Shown here piece after piece: positions 43,889 through 55,692 of a stretch of 64,000 nt of DNA (position 1 is the stretch's first letter; each line of letters starts with the position of its first letter). The notes under the pieces were generated by a model. That model was not told the DNA's origin and made no database searches. It saw only the letters and a program-made list of their open reading frames with translations. Source of the stretch: Anthostomella pinea (Eukaryota > Ascomycota > Sordariomycetes > Xylariales > Xylariaceae); the NCBI GenBank assembly GCA_963556695.1, contig CAUWAG010000008.1:1798001-1862000 (forward strand), in the 5' to 3' direction. Position numbers and translations under genes: made by a program.

Positions 43889-43957
43889 CATTCACATCAG
43901 ACTTTCACTTATCACAAACATTCACTTCTTGCTTTTCCATAGAAGGGAGTATTCACA

Positions 43958-46900
43958 ATGTCTACTCACATAGATCTCGTTGCAAGTCGGCGAAACCCTT
44001 TAAGTCGGAAAAAACGTTTGGCAGAACCTTCATCTGCTGGTCCTTCATCTGCTGGTCCAAGAGCAGTCTCATCTGTCAGGACCTCGGAAGTCTCACCTCT
44101 CAGGCGCCGGGTACTCTCAAAGTTCAGGCGCTCAAGATCTTCACCCGCTGGTCCCTCGAGGGTTACACGCGCTGGTCCTTCATCTGCTGGTCCATCATCT
44201 GCTGGTCCAAGAGCAGTCTCATCTGTCAGGACCTCGGGCGTCTCACCTCTCAGGCGCCGGGGACTCTCAAAGTTCAGGTGCTCAAGATCTTCACCCGCTG
44301 GTCCTTCAACAGACTCAATTTTCGGGCGCCTGGCAACCTTGGGACATTTCAGGCGCTCAACAACTTCACTCGCTGGTCCTTTGGACGTTCCACTCGCTGG
44401 CCCTGTGAACGTTCCACTCGCTGGTCCTTCGACCGCTTCGCCGGCTGGTCTCTCTGCCATTCCGGTGGAAGCTCCCTCGGGAACTCCACGCGTTGACGAA
44501 GCCCCTTCGGGAACACCACCCGTTGACTCATCTGTCAGGTCCTCGACAGTCTCACCTCTCAGGCCCTCTACAGTCTCGCCTCTCAGGCGCCTGGTAGCCT
44601 TGAAACTTCTCAGGCGCGCAAAAACTGAACTCGCTGGTTCTTTGGACGTTCCATTCGCTGGCCCTGTGGACGTTCCACTCGCTGGTCCTTCGACCGCTTC
44701 GCCGGCTGGTCTCATTGCCAGTCCGCTGAAAGCTCCCTCGGGAACTCGACCCGTTGACTCACCTTTCAGACGCTTGGCAGTAGTACCTCCCAGGCGCCAG
44801 AGAGTCTCACATCTCAGCGAACTCCTCAAGCGCTCGCCAACTTCACTCGCTGGGCCCTCGACCGATTCAGCGGCTGGTCTCCTTGCCAGTCCGCTGGAAG
44901 CTCCCTCGGGATCTCCACCCATTGACTCAACTCCACCCGTTGACTCCTCGACAGACTCTACCGAAACTCCAGGTCGTCTTGACCCCTGCGTCTCCAAGTT
45001 TATCGCAGGGTACAAAAAAGTTGCGGCTCGCTGCAAACGCTGCAGAACGCGTACGTACCGGATGGCCGGACTAACCAAAAAATATGCGGACGCTACCGAT
45101 CCCGAACTCCTCCGAGCGAACTCCTTTGTGCGTGATTTCAGTTCTAGAAGACTGGGCATCCAATACAATGGGATTCGGGTGTTCTACCGGCGTCACGCAG
45201 ACGCTGAACTACTACCGCACGACCCTCCACTGCCTTTGATAGTCCTCGTCCACGGTCTAGGAGGATCGGTCGCCCAGTTTGAGCCCCTTCTCGCCAGTCT
45301 CATCAAGCGTGCGTCTTGCCTGGCTATCGATTTTCCTGGTTGTGGCAGGTCGCAATTCTCTCCGACATCATGGGACGCATATACCACCGATGCTCTCACC
45401 GACTTGCTGGAGACCGCCATTGACGCCTATGCTGAACCAGAGCAGGGGGTTATCTTTATCGGCCATAGTATGGGAACTGCCATCGCTGCTCGCATGGCGA
45501 ACAGCTCTGCTAAGAACGCTCTTTCTCGCAATGTCAAGGCCCTCGTCGGCATATGCCCGGTCTCTGGACCGCCGCCAGACGCAAAAGCCCAGAAATTCCG
45601 CCAGCTCCTCTATGTCCCAGATTTCCTGTTCAACCTTTTTAGGGCATGGGACAGGTTAGGCGGACCAGAGAGTCCCAGTGTTAAGCGCTACGTTGGCCCT
45701 GACGCTACGCCCGAACTCATAAAGCTTCAAACCGAATTCAACTACCAAAGCCGGACGCCAGTGTTCCGCAGAATGGCCTGGGGAGCGCTCCCGACACTAT
45801 CCGAGGGTCAGGCAACCGGCGGACTCTTTGGTGAGCCTACCTGGGATGGACTCAATGTTCCGGTCTGTCTCATTGGTGGCAATGACGATGTTGTCACAGA
45901 ACCGGAAGAGGTCGAGAAGATCCGGCAAATACTCAACCCGGAGGACGAAATAGCTTTGTTCGACGGATCAATCCTGTCTCAGGCTAATGCGCTTCCGCAT
46001 GGTACCGAAGACGCCAGCCCGAGCACGCCTCCCGCTGCTGCAGCCCCAATAGGTCCAACCAACAAGGGAAAAGGAGTAGCTATAACCCCCAAACATCGAA
46101 AAGATCTGGCGCACAAGGAGCCACTAACGATAATTCCCGAGCAGCCTCACGAGGGCTCGTCCGCTACAGGTGATCAACAAGAGCCAGATGTGGATGATGC
46201 TGTATATATACCAGAGCTAGAGCTATCCTCTTCCAGTGATTCCGGAGAGCTGCGTGTCGAGGACTCGTCTACTGCCAGCGGTCAGCAAAAGTCAGCGAAG
46301 GGCAAGGGCAAGGAACCAGCTGCTCCACTGCCCGATATTCCCGAACAGCCCACTGCCCCGGTCAAGGTAATCAGGACCCATTATCTCAAAGCAGGGCACG
46401 CGCTGCTGTACGATCCCCGGCAAGTCCGGACAGTGGCCGGCTACATAGGTGAATTCATGGAGCAGCGCGTCACAGGACGACTCTCCCGGTAAGTTGTCGA
46501 CAGTGACTTGCACTTCCAACTCCGAGTTGCCTCTATTTGAACTGACTTTGAGTGGTAGTACGTGGCAGGAACAGTATCTAATCCGTACAGGTAAGCGTGA
46601 AGGAAAGTGGGACGTCAAAAATCTCCAGAAATGGATGGGTGTGCAAGCAGTATCGCATCCAATTGGCGGCATCTTCCGGGCGATGAAGACGCTTCGGGAG
46701 GTAGACGAACGGCATTGCCCAAGTGAATTCGCGAGGCAGTGGTACGCATACTTCGTAATCCGTGTCTGTCTATTCATAATTCCTACTGACTCGCATTAGG
46801 GGAACTGAGATCAAGGACGTCATTGATATTTCGCATACCAAGCCTGTGTATAACTACCACAACTTTGGCGAGGACCACGGTCGAATCGTTTATCACAAGC

Positions 46901-47223
46901 TTGCGACTGAGTCCAAGAAACCACCAACGGATGGCAACATTGCCTCGTTCATCCAGCTGGTGGACGAGCTCCGCGAGAAGCAGATGAAAAGACGCGCAAA
47001 GGAAGACTTCTGGGGCCCAAAGCCCGTCATTGGCGTCCACTGCCATTATGGCTTCAACCGCACGGGATACCTGATTGTGTGCTACCTGGTCGAGCGGTGC
47101 AATTACAAACTCAGTGACGCTATCGACGAGTTCGCGGAAGAAAGACCCACTGGGATTCATCACATCGACTTCATAGACTCCCTGAACGTCAGATATAGCT
47201 CCGTGGGAGTGTCGTCGTTCTAA
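43958..47223 (+). CDS. Alpha/beta-hydrolase fused to a dual-specificity-type phosphatase
   Basis: Exons 43958-46488, 46559-46741 and 46800-47223, phases consistent, give 1045 residues. Residues about 20-340 are repeats rich in Ser, Ala, Gly, Pro and Arg (AGPSSAGP, AGPSTASPAGL). Residues about 420-660 form an alpha/beta hydrolase: LIVLVHGLGGSVAQFEPLL, the oxyanion/Gly strand, nucleophile elbow GHSMG (Ser504), and an Asp in GGNDDVVTEPEE. The catalytic His is probably His814 (KAGHALLYD), after an acidic low-complexity insertion of about 120 residues. The C-terminus is a Cys-phosphatase resembling RNA-capping triphosphatase/DSP domains, with the P-loop HCHYGFNRTG (Cys986, Arg992) and CYLVERCNYKLSDAIDEFAE. 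I recall similar hydrolase-phosphatase fusions in other ascomycetes, so the architecture is probably real. Substrates are unknown. Confidence 0.88.
44045..44304 (+). repeat. Direct repeat inside coding sequence, two 110-nt copies
   Basis: Copies at 44045-44154 and 44195-44304, same length, about four mismatches by eye, offset by 150 nt (a multiple of three, so frame is kept). They encode the segment around AGPRAVSSVRTS and SPLRRR in the hydrolase-phosphatase N-terminus. Confidence 0.85.
44368..44760 (+). repeat. Second coding repeat pair of about 130 nt
   Basis: A unit beginning ACTCGCTGGT at 44368 recurs at 44629 (offset 261 nt, also a multiple of three). It encodes LAGPSTASPAGL-type segments ending in the EAPSGT / KAPSGT motif. 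Confidence 0.75.
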
Positions 47224-47806
47224 GCGAGCGATGTAATGGTCAAGGCTCCTTTGATTTTATGGCCAAGTTTGGCTTCTTGTTTTGATTATACAGGTATCAG
47301 CGAATTCTGGGTGCCTCGAGGCATATGGAGTTGTTATTGGAGTTCTCATTAGGATGAACAAGCGTTAGTCAGGTATTCAGTCAGTTTTGAGCATCAGTTC
47401 CATTGATTTCATGGTATCATTCACGATTTCCGCGGTTGCTGAGGTACGAAGCCATCTGTGTCGACGGTTAGGTTTATGCACAACCAAGAAGCCGGGTTGC
47501 TTACGAAGCCGACGAGTACTATGACGCTGGACACATTGTTAACACATCGTGAAGAGAAGCAGAGCGTCTTCAAGACCAGGCTCTTGAATCAAGGAGAGCG
47601 GCCCACATTGCAACGTGTAGCTTCCGGTATCAATAAGGTCGGTACCCCCAGCCACTCGTAACAAAAAGCATGGATATCTGTTCACGATGACAGCTTCTTG
47701 TTTGTCTCATGGACTTACCTCTTCATCCTAGTGGAAGCTTTTGAAATCGCCGCACTGAAATCTAACGGAGAGACCGGTTCATCTCCATGGACAGCGACCT
47801 ATGCTC
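47224..47806. other. Intergenic, convergent 3' ends
   Basis: Between the phosphatase fusion and the CorA-like pseudogene; nothing recognised. Confidence 0.4.
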
Positions 47807-48672
47807 TCATACCATCTCGTCCCCTTCCTCTTCCCCCCTCCCTCGGCGCCGTGCTCCGATTTTTGACGTCCAGTGAGGACGCAACCCGGTTCTCTTCATC
47901 ACTCCGTAAGGACCCGGTGCGATCTTGATCATAGTAGACACTATGACATGAGCAGCGGTCGTCCACCACCATTGTTCCATACTGTTGCGAGTCTTATAGA
48001 ATGTGAACCCGGCGGCCGTCGCCGCGACAACGACACCAAGGCAGGCAAAGCAGACCCAAAAAGGTAGCGGGGAGCCGTTGATCTCTTTGATGTTCCTAGC
48101 CGGGGGCAACGAAAGTCAGCGGGTGTTTTGGTCAGGATCTGCGGCACTCTGAACAATATACTTACATGCCAAAAATCCCAGTGACGAACGGTCCAATCGT
48201 TAGCATCTTCCCGGATGGAATATGCGTCTCAGTGCCGATTATTTTCGGCGAAGAACAGCGGGTCGATGTCCCAAGCGGCGCCTAGATATGCAACAGCAGA
48301 ACTCGTGATGTTCTGTATCACACAGACGCCGTACCGGCCCGCAGTCTCGTTTGCTGATATTGCATTAAACATGTGTTGGAAGTCGAATTCACCTACGATG
48401 CGGTAACCACCAACGATGGTCTCATCTGGCTGAAGGGAGTCCAGCCAATTGTAACGGCGGCCATCGTAATAGGCTTTGGTCGTGCAGCTAGCAGGCACAA
48501 TAGCCGGCCAATCTCTACCTCGCCGTTTGGATTCTTGTATGACCCTTTCGAGGTACCGATCTCGAGCGTCAGCCGTCGGAGGTCCACCCTGTGCAGCTGT
48601 GGATGTGCTGCCAGTAGCGGGCCACGAACTCATCGCTTGGTCATATACGCAGCTGTCGTAGGTCGACAGCAA
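47807..48672 (-). pseudogene. CorA-like transporter-family protein, internally deleted
   Basis: Two blocks of one family lie side by side. The N-terminal block (48672-48229) is a fungal pattern seen in CorA-like proteins: GGYRIVGEFDFQHMFNAISA, GRYGVCVIQNIT, AVAYLGAAWDIDPLFFAEN, then a stop. The C-terminal block, in another frame just downstream, is the CorA transmembrane signature: KMLTIGPFVTGIFGMN, split after AT by an intron (GTAAGT donor near 48165, acceptor TAG near 48104), then a second helix LPFWVCFACLGVVVAATAAG with a short tail ending at 47807. The helical core of several hundred residues normally between these blocks is absent, so an internal deletion joined them out of frame. The intact relatives sit in the plasma or vacuolar membrane; this copy cannot make a channel. 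Confidence 0.72.
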
Positions 48673-50523
48673 GAGGTAGATCGTATAAAGAGTATGGAGC
48701 GAAGAGCAAAGACGAAAAGGAGAATGTGCTCTCTCAGGCAGGGATATCTCCCTACGCTTTCAGCTGCGAAGCCCACTATCCAATCCTGGGGCCATACCAG
48801 GGGGCACCAGCCATCAATACCAGCCACACCCCCAGCCATACCCACATCTAGAACGACGAGCAGATCTTGATACTCCGGGCTGATCCACACAACCTCGTTG
48901 ACCTTCCCCCTTCCAGCAGTGGACATAGGAAGTTAGAAGCCTGCCAAGAGTGAAGGGCAGATGGATGATGCCCTACGACGGGATCACCGCCACCGGCGAG
49001 CGTCAGCTGATGCGTACCGAGAACTACGCCGATTGCCACGGTCCACCCAGGCTTCTCATTTCTGCTCCACGGCGAAGCTCTGAAAGGCATCCTTAAGCAG
49101 GTCACTCGGGACGGTATGCTCATGTTCAGGGACAAGATTAACTACAAGCTCGCCGGGCGGCGGCAATGGCTTCGGAGCCCAGTTGGACGCTCCGGCGTAT
49201 GACCACATCGGACAGATCGAGGTCGTGCCGGGCAGCCATAAGATGTGTGTCGAGCTTGGGGAAGGCGGTCGCATCCTTCAGAAGTGAGAGGCCGAGCAGC
49301 AATGGACGCCCGTCCTGTTGGGACCAGGCGATCTTTCTCGTCTTCGGAAGCCACTTGGCACACAGGTCTGCGCTCAATCATATCGATAAGGCTCGGTCCA
49401 GCCGTATACGCTACATATCACAGAGTGTCGACGGCACTGACCTCCCGGCAAGGTACTACGCAGACCGAAGGGACAACTTCCCACCGGACCATGGAAAGTC
49501 GACATGCTCAAGCCCGAGTATGCAACGTTTGGCTGACAACCGCGCCGCAGAGAGAGCGTCGGGGACAGATTATGGTGCTGGCGTGGAGAGGTACGCTTTC
49601 GCCGCGCCCTTCGCCAAGATCGAAGAGCAGGGGACTTCGGTCCGGGTTCAAGAGGTGTCTTGACGGGCTACATAGGCCTGGTGGAATCGCACGCTCGAAG
49701 CGTTTAGGTCGGCGCGATTGCTTTATGACTTTGCTTTCGGCTTTTGTTGTTGGCGAGGTTTAAGTAATGCATTCTTTACCTTCGACGCGGTCTCGGCTGT
49801 GCCGGAGGTGTATGATAACGACAATGACATTCATGAACCCTCTCTCATAGAATATTCGCTAACAACGGCTGTAAGCTGTACTCGACGAAGGAGAAACGCT
49901 AATGGTTGAGCAAAAGGTATATTAATTGGCACCTGGGACAGGCCGGAATCGTCCAACAGCCCTTGGAAGTCATAGATTATTTCGCAAGATCTTGTAGAAG
50001 AAGGCGAGATTAGCGATACAATCCATTGCCACAGCACCTTTTACAATGGTTGCTAGGTCACTCATACCCGACACATTCCAACTCCCATCCGCACACCGCC
50101 CGCCTTTACCGCCCCCTTTATCGCCCCCTTCAATGTTACCGCCGTCCCTGACCGCCCTCGCACCCTCCCAATGGCATATAAAACCTCGTCCTCCCTCCCA
50201 AACCTCTCCCTTCCTGTTCCTTTCTTCTCCATGCCCACCCGCAATTTTGGACAACCTCCATGCTGGCACGCGGGCGGGCTGGGCTTAACCGCGTGGGACA
50301 CCCGCCCTCCATCCCAGGGGTACCGGCTACTTCTTGGAAACGTCATGTGTTCTGGGTTCCCTCGTCTTCTTCACGGTTGACGTCGGTGCTTCCCATTTCC
50401 CATTTCCACAACCTAACAACGCAATTTTTGAAACCGGTGCTAGGCGCCTACCTACCTTTTTTTCGGTGAGATACTTGGCTGCGTGCTGGGACTCGAGGAA
50501 GAAATTTTTGTTTATGCCTGGCT

Positions 50524-50578
<55 letters not shown>

Positions 50579-51529
50579 GTGCGCATGTGTTGTGCGCATG
50601 TGTTGTGTTGTGTGCGCGTCTGATTGCTAGGTTGCCTATGTACTCACTCACCTGTGTGTCTGCCTGGCTGCACGTTTTCGCATGGGAGAAGGATGGATGA
50701 AGTGCTTTTTTGTGTACTCAAGTGCAGAGACTGGAGATCCTACGCATGGTGGTGAACTTGCGACTACAGTTAGATGGCTCGGATCGATGTATTGCGAGGT
50801 AAAGCATCAGCACCAGCATCAATGCCTGGATGCTTCTCACTTGCGCGTTTGTGATATTCCGGATGTCTCAATGCTGACGTGCTGGGAATGTCTTTCCAGG
50901 ATCTATCAAACCTGCATATTGTGAGGCATCACCTTTGTATTGTGGGTGCCGGTGCCTTTTCACGTCAAGAATCCGCGATAGTCAATATTTGCTAGCTTTA
51001 CTTCGCGCGTTCCGCGTCCTCGCGCGTCTTTGTCTGCTCTGTTGCTTGGTTAAGTCTCGAGAGATTTATGCGGTGCTGGCATTGGATTTGGTAGCAGAGA
51101 TGCAAGGAGACGACTAGCTATTCTGAATCTCGACGCATGAATTCCTGACGCGTTGACCCTGGACGCATCCTTGCTGCCTGAGCAACAGTGCGGTAAAGCC
51201 TGCCTAGGCCTTCACTGAACACTAATAGCGACTAGAGAGACGCTGAAGCGAACGTACCAGATACATTGTACCAGATTCACTGCTGCATTCACATGAGACT
51301 GGGTGCAAGAGCAGGATTAGAGTTCCATGAATCTCTTAGGCGCAAAGCTATTACCGAGCTGCTATGAAGGTATCTGGTGGAGAGGCAAACCAATGCCCAA
51401 AGCGTCTTGGTGAAAACCAAGGGGTATCATGAAGGAAATACAGCTAAAGAAATGCCCGGGTATTTTGTCATTCAACCCGAAGCTCATTCACATGTGCGTG
51501 CATCTGCTCATGCATGAAGGAAGCCACGC
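48673..51529. other. Weakly coding or non-coding region of about 2.9 kb
   Basis: Minus-strand frames at 48630-48926, 48848-49135, 49056-49274 and 49138-49381 overlap in different frames and have locally protein-like stretches (PPPGELVVNLVPEHEHTVPS, GWTVAIGVVLGTHQL), as in a decayed gene, but I recognise no family. 49.8-51.5 kb contains a TG microsatellite and no gene that I can support. Confidence 0.4.
50529..50577 (+). repeat. (TG)n microsatellite, about 24 units
   Basis: Uninterrupted TG run followed by TGTTGTGCGCA-type imperfect repeats up to about 50620. Likely length-polymorphic. Confidence 0.95.
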
Positions 51530-52870
51530 TTACTCCTTCTGCTTGGCCTTCGCCTTTCCCTTTTCCTTCTGCACAGTCGTAGTTTTAGTCTTCTTCTTGT
51601 TCTTAAGCGAAGCCTTGTGGTCCACATTCGCATACCCATCACGCTCAGCCAGGTACTTGAGATCAGGGTTCTCCCTCTCACCGATGAAACCGGGCTTGGA
51701 GTAATGGTACGGCATCTCGTCCGACCACGACGGCGACTGCGAGTCCGGTTCTGTACCCATGACCTTGTTGTAGTTTCCGCAGACCGTGTTGTTGCGGTAC
51801 TTGCTGCTCTTGCTGTATCGACTGTATCCCTATGCCAGATCGAGGACGCGGTGCGCGAGTCGGGTGGCACAGGACTTCTTCTTCTCCTCTTTCTTGTCAT
51901 CCTTGTCGGGCTCTTCCTCATCTGTATCCTCCTTGACAAGCTTCCCCTTCTCCTCCTTCTTGGCGGCCTTGTCGGTCGAGCCCGTCGGCACGACTGAAGA
52001 CGACAGCGTCTTGGTGACAGTGGCGACCTCCTGGGCGCCGGCAGGGATGCTGGCGGTTGCGGCCGTGGCGGGCGTGACGAGGGAGTGGGCTACCTTGCGC
52101 ACCTCCATCTCCTTCGGGTACGTGGGTTTCTCGCAGGGCCAGACGGCGGGGTGGTCGGGGATGCACAGGTGGAGGGTCGGGAGGTTGCCGTTGCACTTTT
52201 CCTGCTTGGTCTTCGTCTGGTGGGAGCGCTTCTGCGTGAAGGGGTGTCGGACAGCTCCGGCTTGGATGGAGCGCGAGACCGTCTTGCTAGACGTCGAGGC
52301 CTCCTGGTTACTGCCGGTAGACAAGGTGACGCCGCCGGTGGACCCCGTGACACTAACACTGGTGCTGCTGGCACTGCAGGCGCTGGTGCTGGCACGGGTA
52401 ATGATACTCTCTCCAACCTTGCGGGTGTCCTTGGACGTGGCAGTCTGCTCGGAACTGCTCAGCAGCACGGAAGGGGAAGGCGGCTGGTAGAGCGCCGGGT
52501 TCGGCTGCTAACATACCATCCAGGAGATGGAGCGACAAGCAGACGCCTTAGGGCGATGAATTAGTTCAATCGAGATTGACAAAAGTCGTTGATATGATCA
52601 ACTTACCTGGGCAACGGCAGAGAATCGCGAACCACCGGCGCGTCCGACCGGGTACGACCGATGGCATTCTTCTTGTCGGTTGGAGTGAACGTTGTTGGGT
52701 AAGGTTGGTACGTCAAAAACTGTGTTCTGGAGACGAAATCGAGAAGGAAGGATGATTCCGCTCGAAGTTATTCTCGAGGTGGAGTGGAACAAAGTTTGTG
52801 AAAGTTGCGAGACGGTGCAGGTACCAGAAGGTGTGCTTTGGGCGAAAGGCGGTACCTGAGGTACCAACAA
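51530..52870 (-). CDS. Unidentified Ser/Thr- and Lys-rich protein with an in-frame TAG
   Basis: A frame from 52504 (after an acceptor) runs to TAG at 51832-51830 and continues in the same frame to a stop at 51530. The first part is Ser/Thr-rich, then has CNGNLPTLHLCIPDHPAVWP and an acidic/Lys-rich stretch (EEEPDKDDKKEEKKK). The part after TAG reads like protein: SWSDEMPYHYSKPGFIGERE, DLKYLAERDGYANVDH, and a Lys-rich nuclear-type tail. An upstream open exon (52870-52607) joins in phase 0 through a GTAAGT donor but holds no ATG. The TAG may end an intron (pyrimidine-rich DNA precedes CATAG), though I find no strong donor in the right phase. No family recognised; nucleolar or chromatin location is only suggested by composition. 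Confidence 0.4.
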
Positions 52871-53783
52871 TGTAATTGATCGTTCTACCCAGTCCTGCGG
52901 ATGGAAATCTCAGGCATCAAAACGTAGGAACTAAAATCGGTAGACCACGGGTGATCATTCAAGGCACAGCTTAATAAAATAACTCACAATCAAACCGTAG
53001 CCTGTCCCACAGCAAGATATATGTGCTCAACCTGCAAGTACCTTCGTACCTTGGGCCCGGAAAGGCTAATAAAAATTTCACGGTATCAATGAAAATGATC
53101 AGAACCAGTATTGCATTCATGATTGCATTGACAATGGTCAAGGACAGGCACGTCCCACGGAGTGATTATCTGCACTGATGCCTCGGCATACTGAGTGGAG
53201 TCTATGTCCGGGAGACGTGGTCAAGGTGCAGCTTCTGTTTGGTCCAAGCATCCGATGTCACCTGTGTTTACATAACCTACTACATATGTGTGCGTTTGTA
53301 TCACTGTCTATTTGTGAATCATTCACTTTGCCTCTGAAATGACCGAGACTCAAAAGTCATTCATTTCACGTTACGTGTCAAATCCCAACTGCCCAGTGAA
53401 CAGAATAACATAACCTTTGGTTAGGCTTGTGGGCGCAGCCAAAGGCTGAGGCTGTGGTGATCCATATGGTATAGGGGATAGGGGATGGAATCACACGGTA
53501 ATACAATCATATAGGTATGTATGTGTCTACTTGCCACATGTTGAGGGACTTGTCATCTACCAACTATATTATTTGAAATAATAGCAGTGGCGTATTTAGC
53601 CTTGTTGTGATTGCTGTGAGCAGAATATGTGTCATCCTGTGGGATCACATGTAATAGCTGTCAGAGGTCCCCTTTCCCACCTATTTAAGTAGGATGGTAC
53701 CCCCATCAGCTATCCTTGTTCCTCTCCCAACACAGACCATTCCTAGATTTCACAATATGCCCATCGTCATGTTGCATTCGAGC
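52871..53783. other. Intergenic, tandem minus-strand genes
   Basis: About 900 bp, AT-richer than its flanks around 53.0-53.7 kb; nothing recognised. Confidence 0.4.
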
Positions 53784-55692
53784 TTACGAGGCTTTGATGA
53801 ACTCGGCTGCCCTCTCTGCAACGGCATACAACGTGGCAGTTAGATGACCGCTTACTTGAAAGGGCAGTATCGAGCCATCCACCACTCGAACATTGCGTGT
53901 GCCATAAACCTTTAATTTTGGATCTACCACTCCTCCCAATTCTCGAGACATCATCGCAGCAGTTCCGATAGGGTGATGATTTGGCGTCACTGGATGAACC
54001 CGTTAGCCATGTCCTCCCAGACGATGCCTTTTCCAAGGGTGACTCACGACTGCTCTGAATGTAGCTCGTCCACTGGTCATAAGTGGCGTTCCGAGGCAAA
54101 GCCACCTCCCCCGGGCTAACATTGCTCACGACCCGGCTGCTGACGGGCTCAGTGTACCGGAACTCCTGCGACAGACGACCGAGTGCGATCGACACCTGGA
54201 GGTCAAAGTCAATCAGGTGATATTTGGGGTCGATGGCAGGCGCATCGATATCTTCCGTCGACGTGAGGTGCACACTGCCCATCGAGAACGGCAGCAGGAG
54301 CCAGTAGGCGGAGATGAGATAGCTAGCAGATATTGCTGTCAGCGTTTCGGCGATCGTGACGTTCTGGTTGAAGATCAGGTCGTGCTGGATACGGAAGAGT
54401 TTCTCGATAGCGTCGGCGCTGACGGATCCGTTGTTTGCGGCAGCGACCTGGGCAGCCCAGGCGGGCAACTGCGCTTCGGTAGTCGCTGCTATGGTGGATG
54501 TATCGTCGCCGAACATGTCTTGAGCGTTGGCAAATGTCGCATATGGGGCGCTGCCTGTCATGTTCATGGATCCGGCGTAGACAAGTGATAGGTTGGGCTG
54601 GTCCTGAAAGTGCTCCCCCACTCCAGAAAGCTCGATCTTCGTCTCGATGCCAAGTTCGCTTAGGATGCTGGAAAAAGTCAGTATTTATCGTGGTCATGTG
54701 CGGAGAGTGGTCACCTTGGGTTTCCAACCCCGGAGCTCTCAAGTATCAGGGGAGATCTCAGAGCCCCTGCTGACAGGATGACCTCTTTACTGGCACGAAT
54801 CTTCGCGATTTGGCCGTCAACAGTGACGTACTCCGCACCGTCAGCTACAGCATCCTCGGCGGCCGCGGAGGAATTTGCCCAAGTCATCCTCTTCACCGTC
54901 CCCTTGATTATCGTCAAATTCGGCCTGTCTTCAATCAGATAATAATAGGCTCGAGCAGCATCCGCGCGAATGTTCTTGTCCCTGTCCAACGTCTGGGGCC
55001 AGACACTGAAGCCCCGTACGTCTCCACCATTCATATCCTGATTGAATTCATATCCGAGGGTCTCCCAGGTCGTCCGGACATCCGCATGGAAGCTCCCATT
55101 GACCAGGCTGAAAGGGAAGCCGGTGTCCAGCGGACCGCGCTCGCCGTGATAGGAAGGATCCCACGAAGCCAAATTGTCTACTTGGGCTTCAGTTGGGGAC
55201 GTGAAACGTTCTACCTTCTTGAGGTACGGAAAGATGGTGTCCCAGTTCCAGCCATCATTCCCGAGGGTCTCCCAGGCATCGAACTCGGCCTTGTCGCCCC
55301 TGATATAGGTCATACCTAGGTAGAGCGTCAGTCGGTGAGACCTAGACCCAGTCACGAATCGGCATACCATTGATGGTACTGGTTCCGCCAATGGCTTTCC
55401 CAGCGTGCCACGCGATAGACCGATTGCCAGCTCCTGCCTGTGGCGTTGTTACGTACTGCCAATCGATCGAGGTACCAAAGGGCACGGTGAATTTTGCGGG
55501 ATCGGTGACATTGGGATTGTTTCGCACATCGTCACCAGGCTCGATCACAGCGACTCTGACGTTGAGGTCCTCGGAAAGGCGATTCGCGATGACCAAGCCG
55601 CATGTCCCGGCCCCGGCTATGACATAGTCATATGTCTGGCAGTTAGCCTGAGTGCTGAGAGCAAGCATGGCCTGGACGTAGGTGAACTTCAT
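53784..55692 (-). CDS. Secreted GMC oxidoreductase (FAD-dependent, AA3-like)
   Basis: Four exons, 55692-55368, 55315-54715, 54667-54048 and 53989-53784, with matching phases, give 583 residues. The N-terminus is hydrophobic (signal peptide about 1-18), then the FAD Rossmann motif GAGTCG (27-32), VIEPGDD, the first GMC signature GGTSTINGM followed by TYIRGDKAEFDAWE, then the second signature SAGALRSPLILESSGVGNP. The active-site region has NHHPIGTAAMM (His520/521) and the final block VVDGSILPFQVSGHLTATLY (His564), consistent with the catalytic His pair. Family members are glucose oxidase, aryl-alcohol oxidase and glucose or choline dehydrogenases; the substrate cannot be told from sequence. Introns and start are well supported by family reading. 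Confidence 0.93.

Larger units (their letters stand above)
41879..43957. other. Intergenic and leader of the hydrolase-phosphatase gene
   Basis: About 2 kb. Up to about 43.3 kb I see nothing. The 3' part carries two hexanucleotide repeats close to the ATG at 43958. A minus-strand frame at 43315-43629 has no recognisable domain. Confidence 0.45.

Noticed and set aside
43384..44496. 370-codon plus-strand frame overlapping the start of the fusion gene
   Set aside because: Open only because the in-frame repeats avoid stops in several frames; the hydrolase frame is the conserved one.
43966..45168. 400-codon minus-strand frame opposite the repeats
   Set aside because: Repeat shadow without domain evidence; kept only as part of the repeat finding.
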